Positions 17,564-25,767 of a stretch of DNA of 64,000 nucleotides are shown one piece after another; position 1 is the stretch's first letter; the number at the start of each line of letters is the position of its first letter. Under the pieces are notes generated by a model that did no database searches, had not been told where the DNA came from, and saw nothing but the letters and a program-made list of their open reading frames with translations. The DNA comes from Opitutaceae bacterium (GTDB taxonomy: Bacteria; Verrucomicrobiota; Verrucomicrobiia; Opitutales; Opitutaceae). The translations under genes were made by a program, and so were the position numbers. The stretch lies in assembly GCA_024233285.1 (NCBI GenBank), contig JACKPU010000005.1:62001-126000 (forward strand), read 5' to 3'.

Positions 17564-17677
17564 TTAACCACAGATGAACACGGATGGACACGGATGCGGA
17601 AGCAGGCGCCCACGGACCCGCGCCGGGGCGGGCTCACCAAGGGATTGATTTGTGTGTATCTGTGTCAATCTGTGGTT
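17564..17677. repeat. Dispersed (A)CACGGATG-type repeat, two opposed arms
   Basis: The left arm (17564-17596) reads TTAACCACAGATGAACACGG followed by further CACGGATG units. The right arm (17650-17677) is an approximate inverse, ATCTGTGTCAATCTGTGGTT. Units recur about every 10 bp. The same family occurs at 30644, 40199 and 56301, with relatives at 21103 and 32669. It lies between murA and ruvB. Confidence 0.75.
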
Positions 17678-17690
17678 GCTCTGGTTGAGC

Positions 17691-18980
17691 TCATTTCCAT
17701 TCGACCTCGGCGCCGAGGCTTTGGAGGTTTTCGACGAAGTTGGGGTGGGCGCGTTTGATGGTGTCGGCGTTTTTGACGACGCTGCGGCCCGGGATGCTGG
17801 CGGCCACCATGTAGAGGGCGACGGCGGCGCGAATGATGTAGGGGGCCTCGACCACGGTTGGGCGCAGGGGCCGGGCGCCGAAAACGGTGATGCGGTGTGG
17901 GTCACTGACGACGACATGGGCGCCAAATTTCGCGAGTTCGCCCATCCACGTGAAGCCGCCTTCATAAACCTTGTTCCAAAACATGACGGCGCCCTCGGCG
18001 CGCACGGCGAGCGCGATCATGCAGGGCAGGAGGTCGACCGGAAAATACGGCCACGGCGCCGCCTCGATGCGCGGCAGCAGGTTCGTGGTGAACGGCGTGG
18101 CGACGACGAGTTTCTGATTGCGCTTAACCTGCGCGACGTCGCCGCGGTGCGTGACAGTGACGCCGAGTTTTTCAAAGGCGCGGCCCATCAGATCGAAGTG
18201 CTGAGGCACTGACGCTTTGACCTTCACCTCGCCGCCGGTGATCGCGCCGAGGGCGAGGAAGGTGACGATCTCGTGATGGTCGGAATTGATCGTGAAGGTG
18301 CCGCCATGAAGTTTGGTCACACCCGTGATGGTGAGCTGGCTGGTGCCGAGCCCGTCGATCTTGGCGCCCATGCCGACGAGGACGGCGCACAGGTCCTGCA
18401 CGTGCGGTTCGCTGGCGGCATTGATCAGCACGGATTCGCCGTCGGCCAAGGCGGCGGCCATGGCGAAATTTTCCGTGGCGGTGACCGACATGTAATCGGG
18501 CCAGTGGCGCGCCCCGACAAACCGTTCTTTCAGTGTAAGCGTGACCTTGTCGCGGCGGGAAATGCGCGCGCCAAGTTTTTCCAGAATTTCGAGATGCGGA
18601 TCGAGTTCGCGAATGCCGAGTGAGCAGCCCTTGGCGTTGGCCGGGATGCGGAGCTTTTTCATTCGGTGCAGAATCGGCGCGAAGAGCAGCACGGCGGAGC
18701 GCATGCCGGCGGGCAGCTCGCCGTTGAGCCGGCCTGTGTCGAACTTCGCATGGTTGACCGTGAGCGTGCACGCGGTGCGGTCCCATTCGACGCGTGAACC
18801 TTGCTCGGCAAAAAACGTGGCCAGCTTTTCAACATCGGTGATGTTCGGGACGTTGTGCAACGTGACATCGTCATTGGTCAGCAAGGTGGCGCACAGGATC
18901 GGCAGCACGGAGTTTTTGTTGCCCGAAGGCGTGATGGTGCCGGAGAGGGGTTTGCCGCCGTTGACGATGAGGTCTGCCAT
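17691..18980 (-). CDS. murA: UDP-N-acetylglucosamine 1-carboxyvinyltransferase MurA
   Basis: A 429-residue cytosolic enzyme that transfers enolpyruvate from PEP to UDP-GlcNAc, the first committed step of peptidoglycan synthesis. SGNKNSVLPIL near the N-terminus carries the essential lysine. NAKGCSLGIRELDPH aligns with the catalytic-cysteine loop and retains Cys, the fosfomycin-sensitive form rather than the Asp variant. The ATG at 18980 starts the conserved MADLIVNGGKPLSGTI. The gene stands upstream of ruvB on the same strand. Its presence shows that this lineage makes peptidoglycan. Confidence 0.96.
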   Translation of the reverse strand: MADLIVNGGKPLSGTITPSGNKNSVLPILCATLLTNDDVTLHNVPNITDVEKLATFFAEQGSRVEWDRTACTLTVNHAKFDTGRLNGELPAGMRSAVLLFAPILHRMKKLRIPANAKGCSLGIRELDPHLEILEKLGARISRRDKVTLTLKERFVGARHWPDYMSVTATENFAMAAALADGESVLINAASEPHVQDLCAVLVGMGAKIDGLGTSQLTITGVTKLHGGTFTINSDHHEIVTFLALGAITGGEVKVKASVPQHFDLMGRAFEKLGVTVTHRGDVAQVKRNQKLVVATPFTTNLLPRIEAAPWPYFPVDLLPCMIALAVRAEGAVMFWNKVYEGGFTWMGELAKFGAHVVVSDPHRITVFGARPLRPTVVEAPYIIRAAVALYMVAASIPGRSVVKNADTIKRAHPNFVENLQSLGAEVEWK

Positions 18981-19031
18981 GAAAGGAAGTGAGTGTGGGT
19001 CCAGCTTTCGCGCTTTGGGTTTTGCGCCAAC

Positions 19032-19061
19032 AAAAAAGGCGTCCGTTTGCACGGACGCCTT
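19032..19061 (-). terminator. Rho-independent terminator of the 19086-20039 gene
   Basis: On the minus strand AAGGCGTCCG (19061-19052) pairs with CGGACGCCTT (19045-19036) around a six-base loop, and the stem runs straight into a run of T residues at 19037-19032. It lies 25 bases past the stop at 19086 and separates that gene from murA. Confidence 0.85.
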
Positions 19062-19085
19062 GAGATAAATCAGGCGGGAGACGCG

Positions 19086-20039
19086 TCAGATCGCGCCGCC
19101 GCCCTGCTGGCCTTCGGCGCGGGGACCGTTGCCATCGCGACGGTTGCGACCGCCGCGACGACGACGACGTGGACGATCACCGCCCTGGCCGTGTTCGCGC
19201 TGTTCACCGGAATGACCACCGTGGGGGCGACCTTCGCCGCCTTGATGGTGCTTGCGACCGCGGCCGCCGCGATTGCGACGACGGTGCTGGCGGTGTTCGC
19301 GCGGCGTGGCTTCGGTCTGCTTGGACTCTTCGGCGGAACCGCCGAACAGGCCCTTCAACCAGCCGAGGAAGCCGCCGGACTTGGCGGGCTTGGCTTCGGC
19401 GGCCCGGGGGGCGGCCGCCTCTTCCCGACGTTCGCGACGCTCGGGGCGTTCACGGCTTTCGCCGTTTTCAGCCCGACTGTGGTTGCGGTCTTGACGCTCA
19501 CGCCGTTCGCGGCGTTCCGGCCGGAAGGTCGGACGCTCTTCATGGCGGCGGGAATCGTGGCTGCCGGAGGCGGCGGGCGCTTCCCAGCTTTGCGTGCTGG
19601 TCTTGGTCTCCGCGGGTGGGAGAATCTTCAATTCCGACTTCGGCTCTTCAGCCGGAGCGGAGTCGTCGCTCACGGGAGCGGCGGGCTTTTCGATCACAGG
19701 AGCAGGCGTTTCAACCTTGGCGGCGACCTGAACGGGTGCCGGTGCAACCGGTTCAACCTTGGCTGGGGCCGGCTCCGCGGGAGCGGGCGTCTCAGGGGCG
19801 AACGGGTTGGTGTATTCGCTCTTCGGGGTGATGACCTCGATGGCGGTGGGTTGATAACCCTCGGTGGCCGGGGAACCGGCGGCGGCGGGAGCTGCGTTGC
19901 TGTTGCGTTTGCCGCGGGCCAAACCGGAGCCGCGGGAATTGCCGAACGTGAAGTTCGACGTGGATGCACCGCTCGAGGCGGCAGGGGGCGTCGCGGCGGG
20001 CTCGGTGGCCGTTGCGCCGGACGTATCTGGATCTGACAT
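19086..20039 (-). CDS. Low-complexity, arginine/glycine-rich hypothetical protein
   Basis: A 317-residue protein that is largely disordered. Residues 1-140 are Pro/Ala/Glu rich. Residues about 170-225 are Arg/Glu repeats (RPERRERRERQDR). A short hydrophobic patch (GGFLGWLKGLFGGS) lies near 240. The C-terminus is a basic His/Arg/Gly tail with RRRNRGGRGRKHH and RPRRRRRGGRNRR, resembling RNA-binding tails of RNases and helicases. Clean codon usage and a strong terminator argue that it is expressed. The ATG at 20039 was chosen because MSDPDTSG follows; the longer frame runs through non-coding leader. Nucleic-acid binding is inference; no enzyme domain is seen. Confidence 0.7.
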   Translation of the reverse strand: MSDPDTSGATATEPAATPPAASSGASTSNFTFGNSRGSGLARGKRNSNAAPAAAGSPATEGYQPTAIEVITPKSEYTNPFAPETPAPAEPAPAKVEPVAPAPVQVAAKVETPAPVIEKPAAPVSDDSAPAEEPKSELKILPPAETKTSTQSWEAPAASGSHDSRRHEERPTFRPERRERRERQDRNHSRAENGESRERPERRERREEAAAPRAAEAKPAKSGGFLGWLKGLFGGSAEESKQTEATPREHRQHRRRNRGGRGRKHHQGGEGRPHGGHSGEQREHGQGGDRPRRRRRGGRNRRDGNGPRAEGQQGGGAI

Positions 20040-20314
20040 GGTTGTGTTTATTTGTTTAGCTAAGGCGCTCATCCGCCAAATGCGGAGAGCGGCCGTTGGA
20101 TGAGAAGACCAGCGGAGCCGCGGTGACGGGCTCAACGTCGATCACAAGTGCTTAATATCGCTGAATCAGCGTGATAGAGCAATCACATTTTCCCCGTGGT
20201 CGGGCGAGGGGCAGTGCCGGCCTGTGCAATCGGTTCTGGGGCAGGGGTTAAGCGATTTGCCGCCGGGGTGGGTGCAGACTTGCCAGCGGCGGGGGCATGG
20301 CGCACGGTCCAGCC

Positions 20315-20686
20315 ATGGACAAGCTCGAAGAAATCTTTCGCATGCAGGACGCGCTCAACCAGCGCATTGGCGTCAATCTGCCGCCCCCGACCGATGAGGA
20401 GAAGGCCAAGTGGATTCTCAATTACACGCGCGCGATGCAGCAAGAGACGGCCGAGCTGATCGACAGTGTGCCGTGGAAGTGGTGGGCGAAATACCAGAAA
20501 TTCGACGAGCAGAACGCGAAGGTCGAAGTGGTGGACCTTTTTCACTTTCTGGTGTCCCTCGCACAAACCCTCGGCATGACGGCGGATGATGTTTACCAAG
20601 CCTACCTCAAGAAGAACGCGGTCAACCACCAGCGTCAGGACAGTGGTTACGTGAAGAAAGACGAAGCGGACTCGAAGCACATCTGA
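20315..20686 (+). CDS. Dimeric dUTPase-like (MazG-superfamily) nucleotide pyrophosphatase
   Basis: A 123-residue all-alpha protein. MQQETAELIDSVPWKWW and NAKVEVVDLFHFLVSLA are the EXXE...EXXD metal-binding motifs of the dUTPase_2/MazG superfamily, which hydrolyses dUTP to dUMP and pyrophosphate. It is much shorter than kinetoplastid dimeric dUTPases but normal for bacterial members. The ATG at 20315 is within a GC-rich leader, and a start 18 bases earlier is possible. A small membrane protein gene follows 35 bases later on the same strand. Confidence 0.8.
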   Translation: MDKLEEIFRMQDALNQRIGVNLPPPTDEEKAKWILNYTRAMQQETAELIDSVPWKWWAKYQKFDEQNAKVEVVDLFHFLVSLAQTLGMTADDVYQAYLKKNAVNHQRQDSGYVKKDEADSKHI

Positions 20687-20721
20687 GGGCGGCGCGCATT
20701 CACCCTACTGAACATTTGCTG

Positions 20722-21087
20722 ATGTCGGACGAACCTCATTCCCTGTCGCTGCGGCGATTTTCCAATCAAGTCGTGGCGGCGGTGGCCGTGGTCTTTGCCG
20801 TCGCGGGCATCATGGCGAACCCCGGGTTGCCGGATAATTTTTTGTTGGCGGCGATGATGGTCGGGCTGGTGTGGGGCAGCCTGCGCTGCCTGGGCTATGG
20901 CAACCGGCAATGGCAGAACAGCGTGATCATTGTTTTGATCATGCTGGGGCAGCAGCTTTTTTATCCGGTCAATCTCGCGCGGCCCGTGGCTTCATGGCTC
21001 GCGTTCATCGCCTTCTTCTCCATCGCTTTTCTCTGCGTGTTCTTCGTCGTGTGGCTGAAGGAACGCGACGATCGGCGAGGGAGGTAA
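20722..21087 (+). CDS. Small integral membrane protein of unknown function
   Basis: A 121-residue hydrophobic protein with about four membrane segments (VVAAVAVVFAVAGIM, FLLAAMMVGLVWGSL, SVIIVLIMLGQQLFY, WLAFIAFFSIAFLCVFFVVWL) and a basic tail (KERDDRRGR). No family is recognised. It follows the dUTPase-like gene closely and may be cotranscribed with it. Confidence 0.6.
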   Translation: MSDEPHSLSLRRFSNQVVAAVAVVFAVAGIMANPGLPDNFLLAAMMVGLVWGSLRCLGYGNRQWQNSVIIVLIMLGQQLFYPVNLARPVASWLAFIAFFSIAFLCVFFVVWLKERDDRRGR

Positions 21088-21102
21088 CTTGCGTTCGGAG
21101 TT

Positions 21103-21202
21103 TGCCGCGGATTGCGCGGATTATGCGGATAAGGCCATCGAACTGATGATGGTGGTGTCTGCGATTTTTCCTCCAACCGTATCATCCGCGTGATCCGCGG
21201 GA
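21103..21202. repeat. Dispersed CCGCGGATT-type repeat, two opposed arms
   Basis: The left arm contains GCCGCGGATTGCGCGGATTA; the right arm ends ATCATCCGCGTGATCCGCGG, an approximate inverse. It is a relative of the CACGGATG family with CGCGGATN units and occupies the gap between a plus-strand gene and a convergent thioesterase gene. Confidence 0.65.
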
Positions 21203-21288
21203 AAAGGAAAGGCGGGGTTCATCCGTCGACAAGCCTGGGGAGGACACGTCAGAATCCCGCCCGACAAAACGGTTGGCAGTCGCGGCAC

Positions 21289-21750
21289 TTAGCGCGAGAC
21301 GACGAACGCAGCGGTGACGTCCACGGCGGTCTGACCTTCTTCGACGACCTTGGCGTGCAATTTCAGCTTGGCCTTGCCGTAACGTGAAAGGGCGTCCTTG
21401 AACTCGGCGATCGCGGCTTGCGCGGGTCGTTCACAAATCGCGCGCAGGTCGCCAATGACGGGACGGCGGTAGGCGGCGCGGCTTTCCTTGACGACGATGC
21501 GCCACTCCGACTTCTCCGCTTCCTTTTCGTTCTTCATCAGTTCCCACACGACGCCGTAGCCGGCGAGGGTGGCGAGGGAGACGAGACTGCCGCCAAACGC
21601 GGTGTTGAGCGAATTCTTGTTCTGCTCCTTCGGTGCCTTGAGCACGAGCGAGCGATCGTCGCTGACCTCCACGCCAACGCCCATCAGCTTCGCGAGCGGG
21701 ATCATCTCGTGAAGAAAAAGTTCAAAGGCAGGGATCTTGACCGACTTCAT
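21289..21750 (-). CDS. YiiD-C-type thioesterase domain protein
   Basis: A 153-residue hotdog-fold protein. NSLNTAFGGSLVSLATLAGYG is the helix-entry motif of the putative thioesterase family built on the YiiD C-terminal domain. Such enzymes hydrolyse acyl-CoA or acyl-ACP thioesters, but the substrate here is unknown. The start (cat at 21748-21750) is divergent from the peroxiredoxin gene, leaving under 100 bases for two promoters. Confidence 0.8.
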   Translation of the reverse strand: MKSVKIPAFELFLHEMIPLAKLMGVGVEVSDDRSLVLKAPKEQNKNSLNTAFGGSLVSLATLAGYGVVWELMKNEKEAEKSEWRIVVKESRAAYRRPVIGDLRAICERPAQAAIAEFKDALSRYGKAKLKLHAKVVEEGQTAVDVTAAFVVSR

Positions 21751-21844
21751 TCGCAGGGACGTTGCGAGAAATTTCGCGGCGAGTCAAAGCAGACGCAAAA
21801 ATCTTGGATTTGACGTGGAAGCCATCCTGCGCTCGTTGGTCGGC

Positions 21845-22318
21845 ATGATCAAAACCGGCCGTAAACTGAAGCTGAATTTCAAACTTAAAGTGGTGCAAGA
21901 TGATGTTGAAGAGGAGGTTGCGTTCAAGGATCTGTTGACGCGCCGCACCATCGTATCGGTCTACATGAAGAACAACACCCCGGGGTGTGACCGGCAGAAT
22001 GAGAGCCTGGCGGAGCATGCCGCGGAGTTTTCGAAGGCAGGTTGCAACCTGATCGCCCTCAGCCGCGACACCTGCGGCTCGCACAAAAAGTATGCCGCGA
22101 AGAAGGGAATCGCCTACGTGCTGGCGAGTGATCCCGACGATTGGTTCGCGCAGGCCACGGACTCCGTGATCGAGAAAAAGATGTATGGCCGCACGTTTCA
22201 CGGCCCGCAGCGGGCGGCTTATGTGCTCGATCCGGACGGCACGGTGCTGGCGGTGATCGAGAAAGTGGATACAAAGGATCACGCCGCGCAGCTTATGGCC
22301 GCATTGGCCGCGCTCTAA
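21845..22318 (+). CDS. Peroxiredoxin, BCP/PrxQ-like
   Basis: A 157-residue thioredoxin-fold peroxidase that reduces hydroperoxides. The peroxidatic Cys is C48 in NNTPGCDRQN; further Cys residues in KAGCNLIALSRDTCGSH could act as resolving thiols. Later GPQRAAYVLDPDGTVL is the conserved family strand. Upstream in-frame starts exist (GTG at 21815, ATG at 21737); the ATG at 21845 was chosen because the earlier sequence does not resemble the family. It stands alone, divergent from the thioesterase gene. Confidence 0.78.
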   Translation: MIKTGRKLKLNFKLKVVQDDVEEEVAFKDLLTRRTIVSVYMKNNTPGCDRQNESLAEHAAEFSKAGCNLIALSRDTCGSHKKYAAKKGIAYVLASDPDDWFAQATDSVIEKKMYGRTFHGPQRAAYVLDPDGTVLAVIEKVDTKDHAAQLMAALAAL

Positions 22319-22529
22319 GCGCGCGGCGCCAATGCTGGCAACGGGCGAAGATAATTGCCGGCTCATTCCGTTGCCCGGTTAACGGGTTGGCCAAGTGCAC
22401 GGATTAATCCGGCGAAATACTTCGTGTTTATCGCCAAATGCGATTAAGGTGAATTATCGGTCGGATCGATGGTTCTGAAAGCGGCGTGGATGCAGCCTTC
22501 GGCTGCTGTTTCCCGGTCGCCGTATCACC

Positions 22530-22595
22530 ATGAGAGACGACTTTTTGAACCACCCGCGCTTGCCCGATCCCGGGTCGGTGCTGGGGACAGACTAA
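22530..22595 (+). CDS. Possible 21-residue leader peptide upstream of the transglutaminase operon
   Basis: ATG at 22530 opens a 21-codon frame (MRDDFLNHPRLPDPGSVLG...) ending in TAA at 22593-22595, five bases before the transglutaminase ATG. Both starts are preceded by ATCACC. The tight spacing would allow translational coupling. No stop-limited attenuator structure or regulatory codon run is obvious, so it may equally be untranslated leader. Confidence 0.25.
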   Translation: MRDDFLNHPRLPDPGSVLGTD

Positions 22596-22600
22596 TCACC

Positions 22601-23476
22601 ATGCACCTTTCCATCACGCATCAGACTCGCTACACTTACGACCGGGAAGTGCGGTTTCAACCGCACCTGCTTTACCTGCGTCCTCGCGAAAACCCGCTGC
22701 TCACGGTCAAGTCGTTCACGTTTTCGTTTCAGCCCGCGGCGCGGGTAAACTGGATGCGCGATGATTTCGACAATTTGCCCGCTTCGGCTCATTTCACCGC
22801 GGCGGCGTCCTCGCTGGAAATCAGTTCGGGCTGCGAGGTGGAGACCTCCGATACGCCGCCATTTGATTTCTTACTCCGGGATTATGCGGTCACGTTTCCT
22901 TTCGATTATGAACCGCTGCACCGGTTCAATCTTTCGATTTACCTGACTCCGCCGACCCAGACGATGCAGGAGCTGCTGCGGGACTGGGTTGATGCGCGCA
23001 TGCCCGATCCGCCAACGGACACGGTGGGCTGGCTCGTCGCCTTGAACCGTTTGATTTTCGATTCCTTGCACTATGGCCGCCGGGACGAGCCGGGGATCCA
23101 GTCATCTTTTACGACGGTTCAGCGCGGAACGGGCACGTGCCGCGATTATGCCACGCTGCTGATCGAATGCGCGCGTTCCCGCGGCATCGCCGCCCGCTTT
23201 GTCAGCGGGTATGTCTTCGATGCGGACGACGACGGGACCGGCGGCGGCGATATGCACGCCTGGGTGGAAGTGTTCCTGCCGGGCGCCGGATGGCTGGGCC
23301 TGGACCCGACCCATGGTATTTTTTGCAACAGCAGTTATGTGCCGGTGGCGCACGCCGTCGTGGCCGAGAGTCTCAATCCGATCCAAGGTGCGATCGCCGC
23401 ACCGGCCGCGACCGTCGCAAACATGACGGCTCGGATCAGCGTCAGTCGGGTGCGAGAGCAGGTGCAATGTGATTGA
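22601..23476 (+). CDS. Transglutaminase-like cysteine protease/peptidase domain protein
   Basis: A 291-residue protein of the transglutaminase-like superfamily, with the N-terminal beta domain (SITHQTRYTYDREV) usual in this group. The catalytic triad is C180 in GTGTCRDYA, H219 in DMHAWVEVF and D235 in WLGLDPTHG. No signal peptide is visible, so it is probably cytosolic. Members often act as peptidases or amidases rather than crosslinkers. It overlaps the following glycosyltransferase gene by 8 bases and heads a three-gene operon with GT4 and GH130 proteins, suggesting a joint role in making or modifying a glycopolymer or storage glycan. Confidence 0.85.
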   Translation: MHLSITHQTRYTYDREVRFQPHLLYLRPRENPLLTVKSFTFSFQPAARVNWMRDDFDNLPASAHFTAAASSLEISSGCEVETSDTPPFDFLLRDYAVTFPFDYEPLHRFNLSIYLTPPTQTMQELLRDWVDARMPDPPTDTVGWLVALNRLIFDSLHYGRRDEPGIQSSFTTVQRGTGTCRDYATLLIECARSRGIAARFVSGYVFDADDDGTGGGDMHAWVEVFLPGAGWLGLDPTHGIFCNSSYVPVAHAVVAESLNPIQGAIAAPAATVANMTARISVSRVREQVQCD

Positions 23477-25767
23477 GGCACAAGTGCCGGCGACGGAGCT
23501 GCGGCGCGTCGCTTTCCTCGGCGGCTATGAACCACGCCGCTGTGGGATTGCGACTTACACGACGGATTTGTGCGAGGCGGTGCACCGGGGGCTGCCCGCG
23601 GCGCAGTGCATCGCGGGCGCGATGAATGATCGAATCGAAGGTTATACTTATCCGTCGCGGGTGCGCTTCGAGATACTGGAAAGGGACATCGATTCCTACC
23701 GACGGGCGGCGGACTTGCTCAACTTCGACAACACGGACGTGCTGTGTGTGCAACACGAGTTCGGCATCTTCGGAGGTCCGGCGGGCAGCCATCTGGTTGC
23801 CTTGCTCAAGGAGGTGCGCATGCCGGTCGTCACCACCTTGCATACCGTGCTGCGCGACCCCAATGCCGCGCAGCGTTGGGTGATGGAGCAACTGATCAAG
23901 TGTAGCGACCGTCTGGTAGTCGCGGCCCGCAAAGGCGGAGATCCTGCGCGAGACCTACGGTGTGCGCGACGAGCAAGTGGACGTCATACCGCACGGGATC
24001 CCCGATGTGCCCTTTGCCGATTCGTCCGACGCGAAGGCGCAGTTCGGCGTCGAGGGGCGCACGGTATTGTTCACCTTCGGGCTACTCGGTCCGGGCAAGG
24101 GCATCGAGCATGCGATCAATGCGCTGCCGGAGATTGTGCGACGGCATCCCGAAGTCGTGTATATCGTCCTTGGGGCGACCCACCCCCATTTGCTGGCGAA
24201 GGAAGGCGAACAGTATCGTTTGAGTCTGGAACGTCTGGCCGAAGAACGCGGGATGAAAGAGCATGTCATCTTCTGCAATCGTTTCGTGTCGCTGGAAGAC
24301 CTGAATGCGTTCATCAGCGCGACGGACATTTATCTGACCCCTTATCTGGACGAGGCACAGATCACGTCCGGCACGCTCGCCTATGTGTTCGGGGCGGGGA
24401 AGGCGGTGGTATCCACCCCGTATTGGCATGCGCGGGAACTGCTGGCGGCGGACCAAGGTATCCTTGTTCCCTTTCGCGATGCGACGGCGATTGCAGAGGG
24501 AGTTTGCGCCTATCTCGACGATCCCGCCCGGCTCGAACGCACGCGGCGCAACGCCTATGCGGTGGGCCGCGGCATGATCTGGCCGGCGGTGGCCGAGAAG
24601 TATATCGCCTCCTTTCAAAGAGCCCGCGCAGACCGGCGCACGGCCTCGCGCACGGCGTTGGCCAGCTGGACCCTGGCCGGGCGTCCTTACGAACTGCCCG
24701 TGCGACGGTTCGATCATATTGTGCGGATGACGGACGGCACGGGCATCTTTCAGCATGCCACGTTCAATGTGCCCAACTTCGATGAAGGTTACTGCACGGA
24801 CGACAATGCCCGTGCGTTCATTTTGTGCACTTTGCTGGAGGGATCGGGCAGCGAGTCGGTGACAACTGATCTCGATCGAATGACAACCAACTACCTCGCC
24901 TTCCTGTCTGCTGCGCTCAACTATCGGACGGGACGTTTCCGCAATTTTATGAGCCACAGCCGGCAGTGGTTGGAAGCGATGGGCAGCGAGGACTCCCACG
25001 CCCGCGCGCTCTGGTCGCTGGGCATCGGCGTCAGCAGTTCACCGGATGAGGGCCACCGGCACCTTTGCCGGGAATTGTTTGAGCGTGGTCTGCCCGTGGT
25101 CGCTGCATTCACTTCGCCCCGGGCCTGGGCTTTCACTCTGCTCGGACTGCACCATTTCCTGGCCCGGGAGGAAAATCCCGACACCGCGGCCGCGGCGATG
25201 CGGCGCAAGCTTACCGAGAAACTCGTGCAATTGTGGCGCGCGCATGCGACGCCGGATTGGCCGTGGTTTGAGCATAGCATCACCTATGAAAACGCCCGGC
25301 TTTGCCAGGCATTGCTGTTGGGCGGCCGCGACGGGCGGGATCCCGCCGCCCTTGAGATCGGGTTGAACGCATTGGGCTGGCTTGCCTCGCTGCAAACGAC
25401 CCAGACCGGGTGTTTCCGACCGATTGGGAGCGATGGATTTTATCCGCAAGGCGGCGCGCGGGCTGACTTTGATCAACAACCGGTGGAGGCCCAAGCCATG
25501 GTGGCGGCGTGTTGGGAAGCCTCGCGCATCACCGGGGATCCGCGGTGGCCCCGCGAGGCCAAACGGTCTTTCGAATGGTTTCTGGGGCGCAATGATCTGG
25601 GGCAGGCCTTGTATGACGCCAAGACCGGCGGGTGTTGCGACGGTTTGCATCGCGACCGCGTGAACCGCAACCAAGGCGCCGAGTCCTCCTTGGCGTTTCA
25701 ACTTTCGCTGGTGGAAATGAATCTCGCGGAAGTATTGGTGTCGGATCCGGTGGGGGCGGCGCAATGA
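23469..25767 (+). CDS. GT4 glycosyltransferase with C-terminal glycosidase-like domain, interrupted by a frameshift
   Basis: The GTG at 23469 opens a frame with a clear N-terminal GT4 Rossmann domain (LGGYEPRRCGIATYTTDL, VLCVQHEFGIFGGPAG). Near 23931, at CGCAAAGGCGGAG, homology jumps to the +1 frame: ...RKAEILRETYGVRDEQVDVIPHGI. It then continues unbroken through the donor domain (FGLLGPGKGIEHAINAL, AQITSGTLAYVFGAGKAVVS) and a roughly 400-residue all-helical glycosidase-like tail (YCTDDNARAF, HRDRVNRNQGAESSLAF) to 25767. Removing one A from the AAA gives an unbroken protein of about 765 residues. The 4-base overlap with GH130 (ATGA) and clean reading on both sides argue for a recent lesion, a sequencing error or programmed slippage rather than old decay. 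Confidence 0.8.

Noticed and set aside
17564..17677. CRISPR array
   Set aside because: Units are imperfect, about 10 bp, without unique spacers or cas genes; they belong to a dispersed intergenic repeat family.
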